DNA from: an uncultured Oscillospiraceae bacterium
Lineage (GTDB): Bacteria; Bacillota; Clostridia; Oscillospirales; Acutalibacteraceae
Assembly: GCA_900553525.1 (NCBI GenBank)
Contig: USDZ01000019.1
Location: 1-16,149, forward strand
Direction: 5' to 3'
Length of the DNA stretch: 16,149 nt
Shown: in pieces, positions 1 through 6,911 of the stretch
How positions within the stretch are numbered: position 1 is the stretch's first letter
Layout of the letters: each line of letters opens with the position of its first letter
Translations under genes and position numbers: made by a program
The notes under the pieces: model-generated
Databases searched by the model: none
The model's input: only the letters and a program-made list of their open reading frames with translations
What the model was told of the DNA's origin: nothing

Positions 1-6
1 GTCGGG

Positions 7-12
7 TATACT
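7..12 (+). promoter_or_regulatory. Possible -10 element for the XRE gene
   Basis: TATACT at the window edge matches the sigma-A -10 consensus at 5 of 6 positions and lies about 35 bases before the XRE start codon. Any -35 element would fall outside the window, so the promoter cannot be confirmed. Confidence 0.3.
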
Positions 13-46
13 GGGGCCATCACGCCGAAAAGGAGTTTTGACACCT

Positions 47-721
47 ATGAACATCGAAATCGCCAACCGTCTGCTTCAGCTGCGTAAGAAGCACGGATTC
101 TCACAGGAAGATTTGGCGGCGAAAATCGGAATTAGCCGTCAGTCGGTTTCCAAATGGGAAAGGGCGGAAGCCTCGCCCGATACCGACAACTTGATCGCGC
201 TGGCCCGCCTGTACGGGGTCTCTCTGGACGAGCTGCTCCTTTCCGAGAGCGGTTCCGAGGAGGCCGGCGGTGAAAAAGAAGACGACCGACGGGAGGAACC
301 CATAAATGATGCGGAGTCTCCGCTAAACGAGGCCGGAACGCCTAATGAGACCACGGCCGCGCTGGCTGTCGGCCCGCAATCCGATCCCGAGTTGGCCCTC
401 GATCCGATACCGCAGGAGTCATCTGGAATGAGCCCGTGGCTAGCCTTTCCTTATCCGGTGTTTGTCACGATTTTGTTCCTGCTGCTGGGCTTCCTGGGAA
501 ACTGGTGGCACCCGGCCTGGATCTTGTTTTTGACGGTGCCGCTTTACTATTCGCTGGTCGATGTCATAATTCATAAACGCTCTTTTCATCACTTTCCTTA
601 TCCGATCCTGACGGCGGTGGTTTTTTTGCTGCTGGGCTGTTTTGGCTGGTGGCATCCGGGATGGCTGGTGTTTCTGACGATACCGTTGTATTACGCCCTG
701 TTCCCTGAACAGGAATCCTAA
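47..721 (+). CDS. XRE-family regulator with duplicated C-terminal membrane module
   Basis: Residues 1-60 form a Cro/C1-type helix-turn-helix; the recognition region (about 20-40) contains SQEDLAAKIGISRQSVSKWE. This part should bind an operator, probably its own and neighbouring promoters. Residues 66-128 are an acidic, Pro-rich linker. The C-terminus holds two copies of a hydrophobic hairpin (about 134-170 and 183-217), each with the pattern FPYP...FLLLG...WWHP.W..FLT.PLYY, so the protein is probably membrane-anchored. The ATG at 47 is preferred: AGGAG (31-35) is 11 bases upstream, whereas the alternative TTG at 38 is only 2 bases from it. The family of the tail is not recognised by name and the signal sensed is unknown. 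The gene stands alone before aroQ. Confidence 0.85.
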   Translation: MNIEIANRLLQLRKKHGFSQEDLAAKIGISRQSVSKWERAEASPDTDNLIALARLYGVSLDELLLSESGSEEAGGEKEDDRREEPINDAESPLNEAGTPNETTAALAVGPQSDPELALDPIPQESSGMSPWLAFPYPVFVTILFLLLGFLGNWWHPAWILFLTVPLYYSLVDVIIHKRSFHHFPYPILTAVVFLLLGCFGWWHPGWLVFLTIPLYYALFPEQES

Positions 722-815
722 ATAAAGATACGGTTCATTTCAACTGCCGAATCGAGTCGTTGGACGTTACCCGGTATGAATCCGGAATAAAATTCAAAAA
801 ACGCGAGGGATGACG

Positions 816-1250
816 ATGAAAATTTTAGTGCTGAACGGTCCCAACCTCAATCTGCTTGGTCTGCGGGAACCGGGGGTCTACGGTTCGGAAGGGTACGAGG
901 ATGTTTGCTGTTTCATCAGGAAAAGGACGGAACAACGGGGGGCAGAGATCGTGTTTGCCCAGTCGAACAGCGAGGGGGAGATGATCGATCTCCTCCATGG
1001 GGCGATGGGCGTATACGACGGGATTGTCCTCAACGCGGGGGCCTATACCCATTACAGCTATGCGATCCGGGACGCTATTGCGGCTATCCGGCTGCCGGTG
1101 GTGGAGGTACATCTCTCCAACATCCATGCAAGAGAGGAATTCCGCCGTACCTCCGTCATCGCGCCGGTGTGCATCGGCCAAATCAGCGGGTTTGGCAAAA
1201 TGAGCTATGTGCTGGGGGTAGAAGCGCTGCTCGAACATGTTAACGGATGA
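816..1250 (+). CDS. aroQ: Type II 3-dehydroquinate dehydratase
   Basis: Cytoplasmic shikimate-pathway enzyme converting 3-dehydroquinate to 3-dehydroshikimate. The 144-residue length is normal for the small dodecameric type II family. Visible signatures are the N-terminal LNGPNLNLLG, the flexible-lid Arg17 with catalytic Tyr22 (REPGVYG), LNAGAYTHYS around residues 72-81, and EVHLSNIHAREEFR with the catalytic His99. Two in-frame ATGs exist at 810 and 816. GAGG at 804-807 gives 8 bases of spacing to 816, so 816 is chosen. The M24 peptidase gene follows after 20 bases, the same order as yqhS-yqhT in Bacillus subtilis, which supports co-transcription. No convincing promoter is visible in the 94 bases upstream. 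Confidence 0.95.
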   Translation: MKILVLNGPNLNLLGLREPGVYGSEGYEDVCCFIRKRTEQRGAEIVFAQSNSEGEMIDLLHGAMGVYDGIVLNAGAYTHYSYAIRDAIAAIRLPVVEVHLSNIHAREEFRRTSVIAPVCIGQISGFGKMSYVLGVEALLEHVNG

Positions 1251-1270
1251 TATAGGAAAGGAGACGGCGT

Positions 1271-2338
1271 ATGGATAAAACCGAACAACTCGCGGCCCGG
1301 CTGCCCGGTGAGGCGGATGCGGCGCTGATCCTCACCCCTCATAACCGCCGGTATCTGACGGGGTTCCCATCTAGTGCCGGATGGCTGGTGGTCAGTCGAA
1401 AAGGCGCCTGGTTTATGACGGATTTTCGTTATATAGAAGCGGCGAAAAGGCAGGTAAAGGGAGCCCAATGCCGTCAGATTGCTCGTGTGACGGATTCTTT
1501 GTCGGCCTTATTCGCCGAGGCAGGAATTAAACGGGTTTTTGTTGAACGCGGCCTGACTCTCGAGGAATTTGATTTCCTAAAACGTAATATTTCAGGCGTC
1601 GAATGGGAAGAGGGTCCCGAACTCGACGAATGGCTCGGCACTCTGCGTCTTTACAAAACTCCGGAAGACCTGGTGAGCATTCGGCAGGCGCAGGAACTGA
1701 CGGAATATGGTTTCGAACGTATCCTTTCTTTTATCCGCGCAGGCCGAACCGAACGGGAAATCGCATTGGAACTGGAATTCCTTGTTCGCAGGCAGGGCGC
1801 GGAGGGGACGGCGTTTGATTTCATTGTGGTTTCCGGCCCGAATTCTTCCCTGCCTCATGGAGTCCCGGGAGAGAGGGCTTTGCAGCCGGGGGATTTTGTT
1901 ACTATGGATTTCGGGGCTATGGTGAAAGGCTGGAGGTCGGACATGACCCGGACGGTGGCCGTCGGCCGGGTTTCGGATGAACAGCGCCTTGTCTACGAGA
2001 CCGTGCTGAAGGCGCAGGCCGCCTGTCTATCTGTTCTAAGGGCTGGCTTGCCCTGTATCGAAGGGGATCGGGCCGCGCGGGATGTCATCGACGGGGCTGG
2101 ATATGCCGGTTGTTTCGGTCATGGAACCGGCCATGGAGTCGGAATGGACATCCATGAGGAACCCCGTCTGTCTCCGAGCGCGGGAAAAGCGGTTTTACAG
2201 GCGGGAAGTGTGGTGACGGTCGAGCCGGGCATCTATCTGGAAGGCCGATTTGGAGTGCGGATCGAGGATATGGTCTTGATTACACCGGACGGCTGTGAAA
2301 ATCTGACCCATGCGGACAAGACGCTGCTTTGTTTATAA
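1271..2338 (+). CDS. M24B metallopeptidase, Xaa-Pro aminopeptidase (YqhT-like)
   Basis: Predicted cytoplasmic aminopeptidase removing N-terminal residues preceding proline. Residues 1-130 form a creatinase-like N-terminal domain (LTPHNRRYLTGF). Residues 135-355 form the pita-bread catalytic domain. All five expected dimetal ligands can be placed: Asp213 (TMDFGA), Asp224 (RSDMTRT), His288 (GHGTGHGVG), Glu318 (VEPGIY) and Glu332 (IEDMV). The accessory His284 and His295 are also present. The 355-residue length is normal for the family. A strong GGAAAGGAG site ends 8 bases before the ATG. In Bacillus the equivalent yqhT is followed by efp; here a hairpin and an unrelated gene follow instead. Function is assigned from the family; the exact substrate is not known. 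Confidence 0.93.
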   Translation: MDKTEQLAARLPGEADAALILTPHNRRYLTGFPSSAGWLVVSRKGAWFMTDFRYIEAAKRQVKGAQCRQIARVTDSLSALFAEAGIKRVFVERGLTLEEFDFLKRNISGVEWEEGPELDEWLGTLRLYKTPEDLVSIRQAQELTEYGFERILSFIRAGRTEREIALELEFLVRRQGAEGTAFDFIVVSGPNSSLPHGVPGERALQPGDFVTMDFGAMVKGWRSDMTRTVAVGRVSDEQRLVYETVLKAQAACLSVLRAGLPCIEGDRAARDVIDGAGYAGCFGHGTGHGVGMDIHEEPRLSPSAGKAVLQAGSVVTVEPGIYLEGRFGVRIEDMVLITPDGCENLTHADKTLLCL

Positions 2339-2371
2339 CTATACACACGAATCGGCGATATGCCAATAACA

Positions 2372-2406
2372 GCACACCGGCAGGTGTTCCACGCCTGCCG
2401 GTGTGC
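2372..2406 (+). terminator. Strong hairpin after the aroQ-peptidase operon
   Basis: GCACACCGGCAGG (2372-2384) is perfectly complementary to 2394-2406, a 13-bp stem that extends two further pairs inward to leave a loop of about 5 bases. It lies 34 bases after the peptidase stop codon. There is no T-run after the stem, so it is an atypical intrinsic terminator or an RNA-stabilising hairpin. Confidence 0.55.
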
Positions 2407-2493
2407 ATTGGATTCGCCGCATTTCTTTCAAACATAACCGCATACTTGCCTCCGCCGCCGCATATAGTGTAGCAATCAAGGAAGGCGGGGTGC

Positions 2494-3000
2494 GTGACTG
2501 TGTTTGTATTTTCCGTGAAGACCACCAAAAAACAGATGATTTCGATCATCGTATGTGTGGTGATGCTGGTCGCCATTTTGGTGGTAGCGATCGCCTGGCC
2601 GTCGAACCAGACGTCTGCCACCGGTGCGCAGCCATACACACCGGTGGCGGCGGCAAGTGATGAAGCCAGAGTCGGTTTTTTGAAAACCCTGGGCTATGAA
2701 GTATCCCCTTCTACAGCCGAGGTCAAAGAAGTCCTGATTCCGGACGAATTTGACGAGGTGTTTCAAAATTACAACACCATTCAGGCTCAAGCGGGTATGG
2801 ACCTTGAACCGTACCATGGAAAACGCGTGAAGTGCTGGAGCTATCGGGTGGACAATTATCCCGGCGAGGATGACGTGCTGGCCCATCTCTATATATATAA
2901 GGACAAGATTATTGGGGGCGACATCTGCTCGACAAAGTTGGACGGGTTTATGCACGCGCTGACCCCGATGAACACCGTCCAGACCTCGTCCGCATCCTAG
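2494..3000 (+). CDS. DUF4830-type membrane-anchored protein
   Basis: A 168-residue protein of unknown function. It has an N-terminal basic stretch (KTTKK), one hydrophobic segment at about 15-36 and an external domain. The region around 60-145 (FLKTLGYEV..., ...EVLIPDEFDEVFQNYN..., LAHLYIYKDKIIGGDI) fits DUF4830, a domain I recall from Clostridia; this is a recognition from memory. The segment is probably a membrane anchor or signal peptide, with the domain outside the cell. The GTG at 2494 has AAGGAAGG 8 bases upstream. A GTG at 2515 would give a more typical MKTTKK start but has no ribosome binding site. No partner genes are obvious: it sits between a hairpin and the rsuA promoter. Confidence 0.7.
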   Translation: MTVFVFSVKTTKKQMISIIVCVVMLVAILVVAIAWPSNQTSATGAQPYTPVAAASDEARVGFLKTLGYEVSPSTAEVKEVLIPDEFDEVFQNYNTIQAQAGMDLEPYHGKRVKCWSYRVDNYPGEDDVLAHLYIYKDKIIGGDICSTKLDGFMHALTPMNTVQTSSAS

Positions 3001-3011
3001 GCCCTTGAATG

Positions 3012-3025
3012 GGAAACGTGTTTCC
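3012..3025. promoter_or_regulatory. Palindrome upstream of the rsuA promoter
   Basis: GGAAAC-GT-GTTTCC is a perfect 6-bp inverted repeat with a 2-base centre, 13 bases upstream of the -35 element. It may be an operator. The loop is too small and the T-run too poor for a good terminator of the preceding gene. The binding protein is unknown. Confidence 0.35.
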
Positions 3026-3038
3026 ATATGATAGGGGT

Positions 3039-3067
3039 TTGTCAACGGGACGGAATTGTGGTATACT
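3039..3067 (+). promoter_or_regulatory. Sigma-A promoter of rsuA
   Basis: TTGTCA (3039-3044) and TATACT (3062-3067) are separated by 17 bases, with a TG dinucleotide in the extended -10 position (3059-3060). This is the best housekeeping promoter in the window. The start codon lies 19 bases after the -10 element, so the leader is very short. Confidence 0.8.
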
Positions 3068-3086
3068 CAAAGCCGAGGTGATGGAT

Positions 3087-3833
3087 ATGATGCAGCGGCT
3101 GGATAAGTTGGTGGCCTCCCAAGGAACGGGGAGCCGCAGCGAAGCCCGGCGCTGTATCTGGTCTGGTAAGGTAACGGTGGACGGCACCGTTTGCCGGGAT
3201 CCGTCCGCCAAGGTGGATCCGGAGCAGCAGACAATTGCTGTCGCCGAACGTTGCATCCGTTACCAGCCGTATCGGTATATCATGCTGAATAAACCGCCCG
3301 GAATCCTTTGTGTCTCGCGGGATCCAAAGGCCAAAACGGTGGTGGACCTGGTTCCGGAACCGCTACGGAAAAAGGGGTTATTTCCTGCTGGACGTCTGGA
3401 CAAGGATACGGTTGGACTGGTTCTGCTGACCGATGACGGCGCGTATGCCCATCGTCTGCTTTCTCCCAAAAAGCATGTTGAAAAATGCTACCATGTATTG
3501 GTGGACGGCGCCGTGCTGCCGGAGCATATCGACGCATTCCGCAGAGGGACAGGCCTTCAGGACGGAACCGTATGCCGTCCAGCCAGGCTGCGCGTGCTGG
3601 AAGACGGCGAACATCCTTTGGCGGAAGTCGTGATTACCGAGGGCCGTTACCATCAGATCAAGCGGATGTTTGCCGCGGTAGGCCGGCATGTGCTATGGCT
3701 CAAACGGGTCTCTATCGGCGGTCTTGCATTGGATGAGAAGCTCAAGGAGGGCGCGTGCCGTGAATTGACCGAATCGGAAAAGGAAGCGGTATTTTCTGGA
3801 CTGCCTTACAATTTTTGTGAAAAATGCCCTTAG
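3087..3833 (+). CDS. rsuA: 16S rRNA pseudouridine synthase (RsuA family)
   Basis: Predicted to isomerise a uridine of 16S rRNA (U516 in E. coli) during small-subunit maturation. An S4 RNA-binding domain occupies about 1-48 (RLDKLVASQGTGSRSEARR). The synthase domain follows, with the catalytic motif GRLDKDTVGLVLLTDDG (Asp105), the KP motif at 69-70 and the late motif EGRYHQIKRMFAAVG, which matches RsuA closely. The open frame extends upstream to 3009, but the sigma-A promoter at 3039-3067 lies inside that extension. GAGG (3075-3078) sits 8 bases before the ATG at 3087, so this start is chosen; ATGs at 3081 and 3090 are alternatives. At 248 residues the length is normal. RluB/RluE/RluF-type specificity cannot be fully excluded. 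Confidence 0.9.
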   Translation: MMQRLDKLVASQGTGSRSEARRCIWSGKVTVDGTVCRDPSAKVDPEQQTIAVAERCIRYQPYRYIMLNKPPGILCVSRDPKAKTVVDLVPEPLRKKGLFPAGRLDKDTVGLVLLTDDGAYAHRLLSPKKHVEKCYHVLVDGAVLPEHIDAFRRGTGLQDGTVCRPARLRVLEDGEHPLAEVVITEGRYHQIKRMFAAVGRHVLWLKRVSIGGLALDEKLKEGACRELTESEKEAVFSGLPYNFCEKCP

Positions 3834-3878
3834 ATATTTTAGATAAAGCTGGAAAGCAAAGTTTGTGGATAACAGGAA

Positions 3879-3907
3879 TGGTACAAATACCGCAAATCTG
3901 GTATAGT
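3879..3907 (+). promoter_or_regulatory. Weak promoter candidate for the ABC ATPase
   Basis: TATAGT (3902-3907) is a good -10 element. The hexamer 17 bases upstream (TGGTAC, 3879-3884) matches the -35 consensus poorly. The start codon is 57 bases downstream. The gene probably has its own promoter because rsuA ends 130 bases before it. Confidence 0.4.
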
Positions 3908-3930
3908 AGTAGTAATCTCTAGCGTATCCA

Positions 3931-3938
3931 AACGCGTT
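3931..3938. promoter_or_regulatory. AACGCGTT palindrome in the ATPase leader
   Basis: A perfect 8-bp CG-centred palindrome lies 24 bases downstream of the candidate -10. CG-centred palindromes are typical cores of LacI/CcpA-family operators, which often control sugar uptake. It matches the cre consensus only partly, so this is a weak suggestion. Confidence 0.2.
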
Positions 3939-3963
3939 GTGCAAATAATTGGGAGGTTTTCTT

Positions 3964-5106
3964 ATGGCGAGTCTTTCTCTGAAAAGCATCTACAAAAAGT
4001 ATCCGGGCGGAGTCACAGCGGTTTCTGACTTTAGTTTGGAAATCAAAGACAAGGAATTTATTATTCTTGTCGGTCCCTCCGGCTGCGGAAAGTCCACCAC
4101 TCTGCGTATGATCGCCGGTTTGGAGGAGATTTCCGACGGTGAACTGTACATCGGCGACAAGCTGGTCAATGACGTCGCCCCGAAGGATCGCGATATCGCG
4201 ATGGTGTTCCAGAACTACGCGCTGTACCCGCATATGACCGTGTTCGAGAACATGGCGTTCGGCCTGAAGCTGCGGAAAACCCCCAAGGAAGAGATCAAGC
4301 GCCGCGTCGAAGAGGCGGCTCGGATTCTGGATATCGCCCATCTGCTCGACCGGAAACCGAAGGCGCTGTCCGGTGGTCAACGCCAGCGTGTCGCCCTGGG
4401 CCGTGCGATCGTGCGCGAACCCAAGGTCTTCCTACTTGACGAGCCTCTCTCCAACTTGGACGCCAAGCTGCGTGCCCAGATGAGAACCGAGCTCTCCAAA
4501 CTGCATAAAAAATTAGGCACCACCTTCATCTACGTTACCCACGACCAGACCGAGGCTATGACCATGGGCGACCGCATCGTGGTGATGAAGGACGGCTTTA
4601 TTCAGCAAGTGGATACGCCGCATAAACTCTATGACAAACCCTGCAATATGTTTGTCGCCGGATTTATCGGCAGCCCCCAGATGAACTTCATCGAATCCAA
4701 ACTGCTCAAGAAGGGCGACGATTATTACGTAGAGTTCGGCTCTGAGGATACTAAGACCACACGGGGGGTCAAGTATCAGATCAAGCTGCCGGCTGAAAAG
4801 AACGAAAAGAATGTCCTCGATCCTTATGTGGATAAAGAAGTCATAATGGGTATCCGTCCGGAAGATGTGCATGACGAGCCCCGGTATATTGAGATGTTTG
4901 CGGACAACAAGATCAAAGCCGACGTAGAAGTCACCGAGCTTATGGGTGCCGAAACTTTCTTGTATCTGAATGTGGAGGGTTTCAGCTTTACCGCTCGTGT
5001 TGAACCGACTTCTACCGCTCGTCCGAGCGACAATATCGACATTGTAATCGACAGCACCAAGATCCATCTTTTCGACAAGGAGACCGAGCAGACCATCTGC
5101 AACTGA
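3964..5106 (+). CDS. Carbohydrate ABC transporter ATPase (MsmK/UgpC type)
   Basis: Cytoplasmic nucleotide-binding subunit that powers import of sugars or sugar phosphates through separately encoded permeases. Walker A is at 37-45 (GPSGCGKST), the Q-loop Gln at 83 (VFQNYALYPHMTV), the ABC signature at 135-139 (LSGGQ), Walker B with catalytic Glu160 (VFLLDEP) and the switch His193 (VTHDQTEAMTMGD). Residues 235-380 form the CUT1-type regulatory OB/TOBE domain. The 380-residue length is typical. GGGAGG (3951-3956) lies 7 bases before the ATG. No permease or binding protein gene is adjacent, which suggests a shared ATPase serving several transporters, as known for MsmK in streptococci and MsmX in Bacillus; that role here is inferred. 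It could be called ugpC, malK or msmK. Confidence 0.93.
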   Translation: MASLSLKSIYKKYPGGVTAVSDFSLEIKDKEFIILVGPSGCGKSTTLRMIAGLEEISDGELYIGDKLVNDVAPKDRDIAMVFQNYALYPHMTVFENMAFGLKLRKTPKEEIKRRVEEAARILDIAHLLDRKPKALSGGQRQRVALGRAIVREPKVFLLDEPLSNLDAKLRAQMRTELSKLHKKLGTTFIYVTHDQTEAMTMGDRIVVMKDGFIQQVDTPHKLYDKPCNMFVAGFIGSPQMNFIESKLLKKGDDYYVEFGSEDTKTTRGVKYQIKLPAEKNEKNVLDPYVDKEVIMGIRPEDVHDEPRYIEMFADNKIKADVEVTELMGAETFLYLNVEGFSFTARVEPTSTARPSDNIDIVIDSTKIHLFDKETEQTICN

Positions 5107-5189
5107 TGGCGCAGAACCGTTTTTATCTGTGGTTTGGAAGCTGTCCGCCGGCATTGCGGGATATCGTTAACGGAGAATGTATGTAGTAT

Positions 5190-5228
5190 GTACCCGGAAA
5201 GCAGAATGCTTTCCGGGTACTGCTTTTT
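5190..5228 (+). terminator. Intrinsic terminator of the ABC ATPase gene
   Basis: A perfect 13-bp stem (5190-5202 with 5208-5220, core TACCCGGAAAGC) with a 5-base loop is followed by TGCTTTTTAA. The T-run is on the + strand, so it ends the ATPase transcript. Its end touches the stop codon of the convergent recombinase remnant. Confidence 0.88.
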
Positions 5229-6804
5229 AAGCAGTCATTGCTGTAGGACGTGCGAGGACTTCAATAGCGGGCATACCGTTCTGCTCGGGTAACTGGAATG
5301 CATAGTGGATGATAATTGGGTTTCCTGCTGTTCGGGAATACTTTTCCGGCTTCTCGTACACCTCGATCCTGCGGATAAACACCCGCAGCAGTTCAGGTGT
5401 CAGCTTGGGCATCTCAATATATTCCTTTGCTTTGTTCATGAATTCCTGTATGCATTTCTCCCGCATATCTATTTCGCCAATGTGTTCGGTAATAGTTGTT
5501 AGCTCCTGTCGCAGCTCTGCTTGCTCCTGTTCGTATCCACCAGCCATGACATCATATCGTTCCGGCGTGATTCGTCCGCAAACTCTGTCCTCATACAGGC
5601 ACCGAATAATGTTGTCTAACTCTTTGATTCGCTTTTCAATCTGTATCTTTTCACGCTCCGCGGTTTTGTAGAATTTCTTCGCCTCTGCTTCGCCGTTTTG
5701 AGTTGCCATCGCATAAAATTCTTCCGGCTGTTCTCTTGCAAAGGCGGTTACTGTTTTGAGGTTGTGCAGTACAATTTGGTCAAGCACATTTTCCCGGATA
5801 TAGTGTGCGGTACAGTCGGTTGTCCTTCTCTGAAATCCACCACATTGGAAATTGTTGTTTTCCGGCTTGATGGTTTTTCCTCTGTGCAGATATAACCGGC
5901 TACCGCATTCTCCGCAGAAAAGGTATCCGGCATATTTGTCCATCTCCCCCTGCTTGTCCGGACGCTTTCTTCCTGCAAAATGCTTTTGTACCAACTCAAA
6001 AGTCTTGCGGTCTATGATGGCTTCGTGGGTATTTTCAAATATGAGAATATTTTCGGGATCGTTCTTCAGTCTTTTCTTCAGCTTGTTGGACTTGGAATAG
6101 GTTTTGAAGTTTACGGTGTCACCGACATATTCCTGATTTGCTAACATCTTTCGTACCGTTGTCTGCGCCCAGTGGTATGGTCTTGTCAGATCAGGATTAC
6201 CGGATTTGCTGCCGGTTGTTTTGAAAGCATATACGCTTGGTGATACAATCTGCTCTCTGGAAAGCCGGTCACAGATTTTTACGATTCCAATACCGCTTGC
6301 ATACATCTCAAAGATACGTTTGACGATCGGCGCAGTTTCCGGATTAGGAACATACTGCTTGGGATTATCGGGGTTTTTCATATATCCATACGGAATGGTT
6401 GTCCCGACCCGTTCTCCGCGTTCACCCTTCGCTCTCTGTACCGCTCTGATCTTTCGGCTGGTATCTCTGGCATAAAAATCGTTGAAGTAATTTTTGATGC
6501 CGGAAAAATCGCTGACGCCGTTTGCACTGTCTACGCCGTCATTGACTGCGATAAACCTTACATCATACTGCGGAAAGGTAATTTCCATCAGCATTCCTGT
6601 CTGCAGATAGTCTCGGCCAAGACGGGATTGGTCTTTCACGATCACGATTCCGACCCTGCCGCATTCCACCTCGTACATCATCCGCTTGAAGGCAGGACGG
6701 TTAAAATCGGCTCCTGAAAATCCGTCATCTACATAAAATTGAATGTTTGGAAAGCGATGTTCCTCTGCATACTTTTTTAGCATCAGCCTTTGAGACGAGA
6801 TTTG
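5227..6804 (-). pseudogene. 5'-truncated large serine recombinase
   Basis: The open frame from the ATG at 6783 gives 518 residues. It carries the C-terminal part of the resolvase domain (DDGFSGADFNRPAFKRM; DQSRLGRDYLQ at 51-61), the recombinase domain (GYMKNPDNPKQYVPNPE..IV), a zinc ribbon (FCGECGSRLYLH ... FQCGGF ... C), a coiled-coil region (about 370-440) and a DUF4368-like C-terminus (PELLRVFIRRIEVYEK). Intact relatives begin about 20-30 residues earlier with a Y-x-R-x-S segment carrying the catalytic serine. Here the homologous frame can be followed upstream only as QISSQRL (6784-6804) before a TGA at 6805-6807, so the nucleophile is absent and strand cleavage should be impossible. GC content is visibly lower than in the flanks. 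Probably a decayed integrase of a mobile element; a regulatory or trans role is possible but unsupported. Confidence 0.82.
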
Positions 6805-6831
6805 TCAAGGATATATTTTGTTTATCAGAAT

Positions 6832-6896
6832 GCTATGAATCGCGTGAAAAAATAAAACGAATCTCTTTTATTGTAAAAAGCGCTTAGAATCGCGTG
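6832..6896. repeat. Imperfect 15-bp direct repeat at the recombinase edge
   Basis: GCTATGAATCGCGTG (6832-6846) and GCTTAGAATCGCGTG (6882-6896) differ at two adjacent bases and lie exactly 50 bases apart. The second copy is part of the cotH terminator. It may be a scar of the insertion or a duplicated fragment of the terminator. Confidence 0.5.
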
Positions 6897-6911
6897 GTTC
6901 TAAGTGCTTTT
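6876..6911 (-). terminator. Terminator of the cotH operon
   Basis: 6876-6889 pairs with 6898-6911 over 14 bp (one G-U pair), with an 8-base loop TCGCGTGG. On the - strand the stem runs into a five-T run (GCGCTTTTTACA). The cotH stop codon lies inside the 5' arm of the stem. The A/T symmetry means it could also work on the + strand. Confidence 0.8.

Noticed and set aside
3923..3941. A CcpA cre site in the leader of the ABC ATPase
   Set aside because: Only about 9 of 14 consensus positions match. The 8-bp palindrome is listed as an unassigned operator candidate instead.
5202..6834. CAGAATGCT at both edges of the recombinase as a proven att pair
   Set aside because: The left copy lies in the loop of an intact perfect terminator hairpin whose right arm would then belong to the element. 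A 9-bp match between two roughly 100-base regions can be chance. It is kept only as a weak observation.
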